From the NCBI GenBank assembly GCA_012295275.1, contig CM022673.1:13868288-13903287 (forward strand): a stretch of 35,000 nucleotides of DNA, read 5' to 3'. A program made the position numbers and the translations under genes. The notes beneath the pieces were generated by a model, which saw only the letters and a list, made by a program, of their open reading frames with translations, had not been told where the DNA came from and made no database searches. This document shows positions 31,716-35,000 of the stretch, piece by piece. This DNA comes from Chrysomallon squamiferum (taxonomy: Eukaryota; Mollusca; Gastropoda; Neomphalida; Peltospiridae). Positions within the stretch are counted from its first letter, which is position 1. Each line of letters opens with the position of its first letter.

Positions 31716-34071
31716 ACACAAACACATGCACATACATATAAACTAACATACAAACATACATATTCCCAAAAATGCATATATACAGAGAACACACACAAAT
31801 ACACATAACACACATTCACATATATATGCACAAATACATACACACAGATACACACAAAAACACACAATTACTGAAATTTGCCAACTCCCTTTGTCCATCT
31901 CTTTTCTAACTATTCTCCCATTGCCATCCTTATTATCACTTGCATACTGTTTACAAATGCTGAATTCAGCACCCAAAGTAAAAACTTTTTTTTTTGTTTC
32001 TCTGGACTACAGGACATTACATGTATGTGGAGACATCTGCTCCTCGACGACCTAATGACATTGCACGTCTCAACTCCTTCATCCTGGGCAGTTCCCCATC
32101 ATCTCAGTGTCTGACATTCTGGTATCACATGTTTGGTCGACACATCGGTGCTCTTAATGTCTACTTCATGAAAGGAGGGCAGAGAGGATCTCCAGTTTGG
32201 ACAATGAAAGGTTTTCATATCTGTATCTTGTTACACAATAAATTTTGAAAGTTTAAGAATTGGTCTTTGTAATCAGAAGAGAGAATCAGTCTGAGATTAC
32301 TGTGAAGTTATGTGACATAGTCATTAATTATATTTATTCTTTTGCTTTGTGTAAACAACACTGATGTTTAAATCATGCATTTTTATAACACTCATAAAGG
32401 AAAAATTCATGCTGCAGTGTTTAACTTTATATTCTTTATTTCTTGTGAAATTTTCAACAAACTGTATCTATTTGGATTTCAGGAATGAATAAGGCTAAGA
32501 TAAATAGAAGAAAAAAATTACATTTAAAAAACAACAACTTAAAGACTGTTAATTTGATTATAAACATACATGAAGATACATTTATGTTAAGATATATTAA
32601 GTTCCACAAATAAATTTCATGGTTCAGTCGATAATCTCAGCTTGACGTTTTCAAGATACTTAAACATTTTACTTGTCTGTTAGGTAACCAGGGCAACCAT
32701 TGGACAGTGGCAAAAGTGACTGTACCTGCAGCACCAGCTACAACAACATACCAAGTTGTGTTTGAAGCAATCCGAGGTGCAGGATACCTTGGCGACATCG
32801 CCATTGATGACTTCAGCATCAGAAACGGCCCATGTGCTAAAAATGGTGACATGTTTACAAATGATATTATTAACATTTGTTATTGTTGTGAGATGTTTGT
32901 TTAGAAATAATTTTGTTGAATCTATTTAATTAGGCAAATATGTAAAGTAATAAAATAGTATATATGCACATAGATACATAAATACATACACATACACACA
33001 CATATATACATACAACATATGCATGTACACACACATCATATTTGTTATTAACAAAAATAAAGATTCAGATAATCAATATATAGACTATATTTTAACAAAA
33101 CATTAACTTTTAATTTTTCATTAGATATTTGATTGTATATGTCACTGTCACAATTAGATTATAACAAGAAACAATGAAAGAATAACTTTTTACATAATAG
33201 ATAGACTTTTTGTTTGTAACAATTTGTTTGTAACAATCTGATATTTAAAAAGTCATTAAATTATTATTATTATTATTTTTTTTTTTTTTTAGATGGTTGT
33301 AACTTTGACCATGGTTTGTGTGGCTGGACAAATGACAAAACTGACCAGTTTGACTGGACATTGAACAAAGGGACTACTTCCACTACAGGCACTGGCCCAA
33401 CAAATGACCACACACAAGGAAACACTAATGGTAGATTTATTTCATATACACAGTCACATACAGATATAGACACATTCCAATTACATACACATACACATAT
33501 TCACTTATATACACACAAACACATACATAAACACATAAGAAACACACTCATACTGTAGAGTAACATTAATGTTACAATTACATAAAACAGCAATTAACTA
33601 AAAATGTACATATATATAATAACTGAATACTCACATTTACATAATTTTAATTAACATAAACATGTAATAAATAATCTTTTAATTTTAAATTTTCATAACA
33701 CTTAAAATGTTAATTAAATATTTTGTATGTAAATAATTAACATAAAGCATTTATGTAAATGATATGTAAATTAGATGCATCTTGCAGTGATCCGTTAATT
33801 ATATTCAACAGGTCGGTATATCTACATTGAGGCATCAGTGCCCAGAAAACAAGGGGATATTGCTCGACTTGTCAGCCAGAACATTGCTGCATCCAATAAC
33901 TTGTGTCTTCACTTCTGGTATCACATGTATGGTTCTACCATAGGAACTCTAAGGGTGTGGGTACAAAACCAAGCATCAAACCCAAACCCTATCTGGGAAC
34001 TCTCTGGTCAACAGCAAAACAAATGGATGCAAGGACAGATAAAAATTCCACCACAGGCTGTCGATTTCAAG
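15764..34071 (+). CDS. Secreted or cell-surface protein with at least nine tandem MAM domains (29 exons, 3' end outside window)
   Basis: I assembled this gene from 29 exons with GT-AG introns and consistent phases. It has a signal peptide followed by nine MAM domains (the ninth incomplete), about 1,574 residues after allowing for one missing base in domain 3. Each domain shows the MAM hallmarks: Cys-x-Phe-Glu near the start, Cys-x-Trp, Phe-Asp-Trp, Thr-Gly-Pro-x-x-Asp-His-Thr, a Tyr-x-Tyr-x-Glu-x-Ser strand, Cys-Leu-x-Phe-Trp-Tyr-His-Met-Tyr-Gly, and a terminal Gly-Asp-Ile-x-Ile-Asp-Asp-Ile followed by Cys. MAM domains are extracellular beta-sandwich adhesion or interaction modules. The signal peptide and the paired cysteines place this protein in the secretory pathway. 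No protease, kinase, LDL-A or transmembrane segment is seen, but the C-terminus is missing, so membrane anchoring cannot be judged. The specific function is unknown to me. Exon coordinates are given with each domain entry. Confidence 0.9.
15810..17340 (+). other. Intron 1 contents
   Basis: The intron holds GTAA/TTTA repeats (15850-15900), a poly-A then AAAT array (15966-16034), degenerate CTA/CTG trinucleotides (16190-16440), AAT/A-rich tracts (16755-16875), a 39-bp duplication (17002-17081), and an ATT array (about 17229-17331) that ends 9 bp before the acceptor. No exon-like sequence is seen. Confidence 0.7.
17341..20008 (+). CDS. MAM domain 1 (exons 17341-17490, 19170-19432, 19918-20008)
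   Basis: Three exons of 150, 263 and 91 bp encode roughly residues 16-183. The first starts after TTTGCAG and finishes the signal peptide, then reads [12 protein letters not shown] and ends at DHTTG. The second carries the YYESS strand, [11 protein letters not shown], and Asn-Gly-Thr and Asn-Trp-Thr sites that could be N-glycosylated. The third reads VVIEAVRG and [10 protein letters not shown] and ends with the fourth cysteine. Phases are 1, 1, 0, 1, the pattern followed by most later domains. Intron 2 (17491-19169) contains transposon remains. The acceptors of all three exons sit just behind ATT microsatellites. Domain 1 ends its first exon in DHTTG, as domain 4 does. Confidence 0.9.
17595..17680 (+). 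mobile_element. Probable retroelement 3' tail ending in (GTTCA)n
   Basis: TACGGCCTGGGTGTAAATAAA followed by five GTTCA-type units looks like the 3' end of a non-LTR element or SINE with a pentamer tail. It lies on the sense strand in intron 2. The family is uncertain. Confidence 0.4.
17842..18734. mobile_element. Remains of a DNA transposon with 18-bp inverted ends
   Basis: The left end CTCCCACATAGCCAAAAT (17842-17859) matches the reverse complement of 18717-18734 at 16 of 18 positions. An internal direct copy with one change lies at 18666-18683 and forms a hairpin with the right end. A degraded copy, CTCCCAGCTAACCCAAAA, sits outside at about 17809. The interval includes the transposase-like fragment at 18187-18441. 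No target-site duplication is visible, so the outer limits are tentative. Confidence 0.45.
18187..18441 (+). pseudogene. C-terminal fragment of a MULE-type transposase-like protein
   Basis: An open frame of about 85 codons runs from [20 protein letters not shown] through [19 protein letters not shown] to [12 protein letters not shown] and a stop. The pattern (short WHxxLN motif, PHPNI, a helix, a basic KKKKYRD cluster and a final DYxxG...F) matches what I remember of the C-termini of animal MULE/FLYWCH-associated transposase proteins. The catalytic region is absent, and the sequence upstream is not in frame, so this is a dead fragment within intron 2. Confidence 0.45.
20365..20495 (-). mobile_element. 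Degraded SINE fragment in the intron before MAM 2
   Basis: The order of blocks CAGGAAC-CTCACCGCCGAC, GCTAGCAA, ATATACACCTTCC, GACAGTAGTGTACATACC, TTTGATAAACCAGAGGTGGACTG matches, with decay, the mollusc SINE-like consensus that I remember. This is the longest match in the window. Strand is assigned assuming the tRNA-like head lies to the right. Confidence 0.5.
20648..22352 (+). CDS. MAM domain 2 with N-terminal Pro/Thr linker (exons 20648-20845, 21211-21467, 22262-22352)
   Basis: Exons of 198, 257 and 91 bp encode roughly residues 184-365. The first begins with a linker of about 20 residues rich in Pro, Ala and Thr (for example [15 protein letters not shown]), then [11 protein letters not shown]. 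This start has seven residues between the first two cysteines and Tyr instead of Trp after the second, a trait shared only with domains 5 and 8. The second exon has HYMFIEAS and [10 protein letters not shown]. The third has IVFEAIRG and [10 protein letters not shown] with the final cysteine. Intron phases are 1, 1, 0, 1. The intron before the third exon contains two direct copies of a roughly 120-bp sequence, and the one before the domain contains a SINE remnant. Confidence 0.9.
21635..21974 (+). repeat. Two direct copies of about 120 bp, 217 bp apart
   Basis: The segments 21635-21755 and 21852-21974 share TTTGGAGGAAATT, GTTAAAGAAGA, GGAAGTTTCTGAATGTAAAT and TTTTTATTTCGTATTTGTTA, with scattered differences. 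ATT and TTTA repeats separate them. The duplication is intronic and encodes nothing recognisable. Confidence 0.8.
22903..24516 (+). CDS. MAM domain 3, frame broken by one missing base (exons 22903-23043, 23163-23418, 24432-24516)
   Basis: Exons of 141, 256 and 85 bp encode roughly residues 366-526. There is almost no linker: the final Cys-Pro-Arg-Pro of domain 2 runs into [12 protein letters not shown]. The usual Gly-Pro after the second motif is Gly-Leu here. The middle exon reads [12 protein letters not shown] in one frame and, after the A run at 23196-23201, continues as [19 protein letters not shown] and LVWQLSGSQ in the next frame. A seventh A restores a normal domain; as written, the exon is one base short and reading would shift. 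The third exon is six bases shorter than that of domains 1 and 2 and ends HFFC. This is either a sequencing or assembly error or a real inactivating change; I favour error because all other 28 exons are intact. Confidence 0.8.
24661..24774 (+). CDS. Mucin-like Thr/Pro linker exon between MAM 3 and MAM 4
   Basis: A 114-bp exon (38 codons, phase 1 at both ends) lies between TTTTAATCAG and a GTGAGC donor. It encodes a Thr-, Pro- and Ser-rich segment containing stretches such as [17 protein letters not shown]. There are no cysteines. Such segments are commonly O-glycosylated and extended, so it is probably a stiff spacer that divides the array after domain 3. Because its phases are symmetric it can be skipped without changing the frame, which makes alternative splicing plausible. 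It is the only exon in the gene devoted wholly to a linker. Confidence 0.8.
25130..25889 (+). CDS. MAM domain 4 (exons 25130-25270, 25447-25709, 25805-25889)
   Basis: Exons of 141, 263 and 85 bp encode roughly residues 565-727. The domain starts [15 protein letters not shown], continues [10 protein letters not shown] and ends the first exon at DHTTG, as in domain 1. The second exon has WYLYTEVS, an Asn-Glu-Thr site that could be glycosylated, [10 protein letters not shown] and [12 protein letters not shown]. The third has VVIEGIGG and [10 protein letters not shown] with the fourth cysteine. Phases are 1, 1, 0, 1. This is the most compact three-exon domain in the gene (760 bp), with introns of 176 and 95 bp. 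Confidence 0.9.
26474..27876 (+). CDS. MAM domain 5 with linker and an extra intron (exons 26474-26677, 26902-27053, 27398-27505, 27786-27876)
   Basis: Four exons of 204, 152, 108 and 91 bp encode roughly residues 728-912. The first opens with a linker of about 23 residues ([18 protein letters not shown]) and then [11 protein letters not shown], the Cys-x7-Cys-x-Tyr form shared with domains 2 and 8. The block that is one exon elsewhere is split here by an additional phase-0 intron after LNVYAE; the following exon resumes with [17 protein letters not shown]. The last exon reads VVFEGVRG and ends in a Cys after the Asp-Asp-Ile motif. The intron before it contains a 47-bp tandem repeat. Confidence 0.9.
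27569..27770 (+). repeat. 47-bp minisatellite in the intron before the last MAM 5 exon
   Basis: GT(G/A)GATTGTATGTTTGTG recurs at 27598, 27645 and 27692, exactly 47 bp apart, with partial copies on both sides. The unit also contains TAATGTATATAATGAACTGATAC. Confidence 0.85.
28226..29642 (+). CDS. MAM domain 6, different exon layout (exons 28226-28366, 28933-29100, 29460-29642)
   Basis: Exons of 141, 168 and 183 bp encode roughly residues 913-1076. It follows domain 5 with no linker (Cys-Ala-Asn-Pro-Gly-Asp-Cys). The first exon reads [10 protein letters not shown] and ends DHTRGNRRG. The second has [18 protein letters not shown] and [10 protein letters not shown] and stops in phase 1 after MIRVP. 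The third covers both the rest of that block and the final block ([18 protein letters not shown], Cys), so the usual phase-0 intron before the last block is absent. The acceptor of the second exon is the third of three tandem copies of the same 38-bp sequence. Confidence 0.88.
28851..28946 (+). repeat. 38-bp triplication containing a splice acceptor
   Basis: ATTCAGGAAA starts at 28851, 28889 and 28927, exactly 38 bp apart. Each copy holds the acceptor CAG and the first 14 bases that in the last copy are exon sequence (GAAAGTACATGTT). Only the third acceptor gives the MAM 6 reading frame. Confidence 0.9.
29945..31079 (+). CDS. MAM domain 7 with Thr-rich linker (exons 29945-30160, 30639-30898, 30992-31079)
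   Basis: Exons of 216, 260 and 88 bp encode roughly residues 1077-1264. The linker of about 28 residues includes [15 protein letters not shown] with an Asn-Ala-Ser glycosylation site. The domain then reads [20 protein letters not shown] and DHTMGTS. The second exon contains [24 protein letters not shown] and VWTKQGTQG; the third reads [18 protein letters not shown] and Cys-Ser-Gly-Gly. Phases are 1, 1, 0, 1, as in domains 1 to 4. The first intron is filled with AAAT and AAAATA microsatellite sequence. Confidence 0.9.
30276..30580. repeat. AAAT and AAAATA low-complexity region in an intron of MAM 7
   Basis: AAAT units near 30276-30295 and 30370-30390, CAAA units near 30475-30505, and a pure TAAAA pentamer array at about 30531-30578. 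Confidence 0.85.
31297..31361. repeat. (CATC)n microsatellite just before MAM 8
   Basis: About 16 CATC units, with degenerate copies extending upstream to about 31230. It ends about 25 bp before the acceptor of the first MAM 8 exon. Confidence 0.9.
31388..32845 (+). CDS. MAM domain 8, different exon layout (exons 31388-31558, 32013-32210, 32684-32845)
   Basis: Exons of 171, 198 and 162 bp encode roughly residues 1265-1441. A short linker ([11 protein letters not shown], with an Asn-Ala-Thr site) leads into [11 protein letters not shown], the Cys-x7-Cys form of domains 2 and 5. The second exon carries [28 protein letters not shown] and ends in phase 1 at VWTMK. The third begins with NQGNHW and continues through [18 protein letters not shown] and Cys, so, as in domain 6, there is no intron before the last block. 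The split point is further downstream than in domains 5 and 6. A long CT repeat and CA-rich sequence fill the first intron. Confidence 0.88.
31649..31715. repeat. (CT)n microsatellite in an intron of MAM 8
   Basis: A pure CT run of about 33 units, followed by CA- and TACA-rich sequence up to about 31870. Confidence 0.95.
33293..34071 (+). CDS. MAM domain 9, last exon outside window (exons 33293-33430, 33812-34071)
   Basis: Exons of 138 and 260 bp encode roughly residues 1442-1574. The domain follows domain 8 with no linker (Cys-Ala-Lys-Asn-Asp-Gly-Cys). It reads [20 protein letters not shown] and DHTQGNTNG, then [29 protein letters not shown] and [12 protein letters not shown], and stops at VDFK before a gttaat donor in phase 0. 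By comparison with the other domains, an exon of about 85-91 bp encoding the VFE/Gly-Asp-Ile block and the fourth cysteine is still needed; I do not see it in 34072-35000, so it probably lies beyond the window. Confidence 0.88.
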
Positions 34072-35000
34072 GTTAATATTTTGTTACTTAAAACTCAAAA
34101 AAGGCAGTTATATTCTGTTAGATTAGACAAAATGTTGTAATTATTTTGCATTAGAAATGTTTAAAAATTTATAAAATGAATTCTTATTCTAGGAGTGTTC
34201 TAAAATACCATGTGCAGTATTATAGTTTTTAGAAATAATTATATCCTTGCATACAAACTGCAGTTTTATACAATAAATGCATTTCTATATATAAAAGAAC
34301 ATTTTTTTTTTTAAGTTAAAAAACAATCACTATAATTTTATTTTTATTATTATTTTTTATAAAAATAATTATTAAAATAATAAATGATTATGTGAAGCTA
34401 AACATGAACTTTTTAAAATAACCACAAAGCTTAAAAGATTCATAGCTGTTATGACAGACAGGCTACTTTTTACTGTTTAGTAATACAGGTCATGACTAGA
34501 TGTATAATGCCCTTGCTGCTGATTTCTAAAAGAGTAACCTGTGCAGGAGAAGTATGTTTCTTCTCTAAGATGTCACAGTTACAGATCTGTGTGTCTGATA
34601 ATAGTCACAGATTTAAAATGTATTGAACATACAGTGTTAACTAATTCTAAAAATCTGTGTCACATAAAAACTTGTTTATTTCTTTCAATTACAGTCATTC
34701 AGCTCATAAATACTTTTTCATATCATGTTTATCCATCAACAAAATAAAAATCAGCATGTTGTTATTTTTCATAAACAATAGATACATATAGATTATACAT
34801 CATTGAAATGATGTCAGTTGTGTTTTAGATTTTATTTTCATCAGGATTTTATTTGTATCATTACTTTCTCATAAAAGAGTTTAAAAAAAAATTAGAGACG
34901 GTGTTTGGGTGCATCTTAGTCTAAAAATATATTAGACAAGATTACAGACATGTATTTGAGAACTTTCATATAAATACATTATATAAAATTGCTTTTAGTT
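34072..35000 (+). other. Start of the intron after the second MAM 9 exon; no exon seen
   Basis: AT-rich intronic sequence. I looked for the missing final MAM block (V-[VI]-F-E, Gly-Asp-Ile, Asp-Asp) after each AG and found none. A candidate acceptor near 34694 hits a stop after four codons, and one near 34829 opens a frame unrelated to MAM. Confidence 0.6.

Noticed and set aside
34681-34860. Possible last exon of MAM 9
   Set aside because: The acceptor near 34694 meets TAA after four codons, and the frame after the acceptor near 34829 lacks the VFE and Asp-Asp motifs.

Overview
The window is animal nuclear DNA, most likely from a mollusc. It is AT-rich and crowded with microsatellites (AAT/ATT, CA/TG, GA/CT, AAAT, poly-A/T), and the coding sequence is split into small exons with GT-AG introns. 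Several degraded interspersed repeats resemble tRNA-derived SINEs that I remember as common in mollusc genomes. That identification rests on memory plus the visible sequence, so the phylum is an inference.

Positions 1 to about 15,760 hold no gene that I can support. This part contains a 2-kb structure with inverted arms of about 245 bp (115-360 and 1900-2145), a MITE-like element of about 258 bp with terminal inverted repeats (8112-8369), degraded SINE pieces, minisatellites and very long trinucleotide runs. One run is a nearly perfect (AAT)15(ATT)15 palindrome. A few more complex blocks could be regulatory: a CRE pair near 6280, a cluster of CAGGTR sites at 9020-9440, and a perfect DR1 nuclear-receptor site at 12786.

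From 15,764 to the right edge there is one large plus-strand gene. It starts with a signal-peptide exon and continues as a tandem array of at least nine MAM domains (meprin/A5/RPTP-mu type). I resolved 29 coding exons by splice sites, reading phase and homology between the repeats. Together they encode about 1,574 residues. The ninth domain lacks its last exon, so the gene continues past base 35,000. Each domain is normally built from three exons with intron phases 1, 1, 0, 1, which makes a symmetric 1-1 module. Linkers rich in Thr, Pro and Ser separate some domains, and others are joined directly.

The most interesting results are as follows. The domains repeat with a period of three: domains 2, 5 and 8 share a Cys-x7-Cys-x-[YF] start, the others have Cys-x6-Cys-x-Trp, and the tight junctions fall at 2-3, 5-6 and 8-9. 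One base is missing from an A run in domain 3, which breaks the frame. A splice acceptor together with the first bases of its exon is triplicated in front of domain 6. Intron positions differ in domains 5, 6 and 8. Intron 2 carries the remains of a DNA transposon with a protein fragment that resembles the end of a MULE-type transposase.
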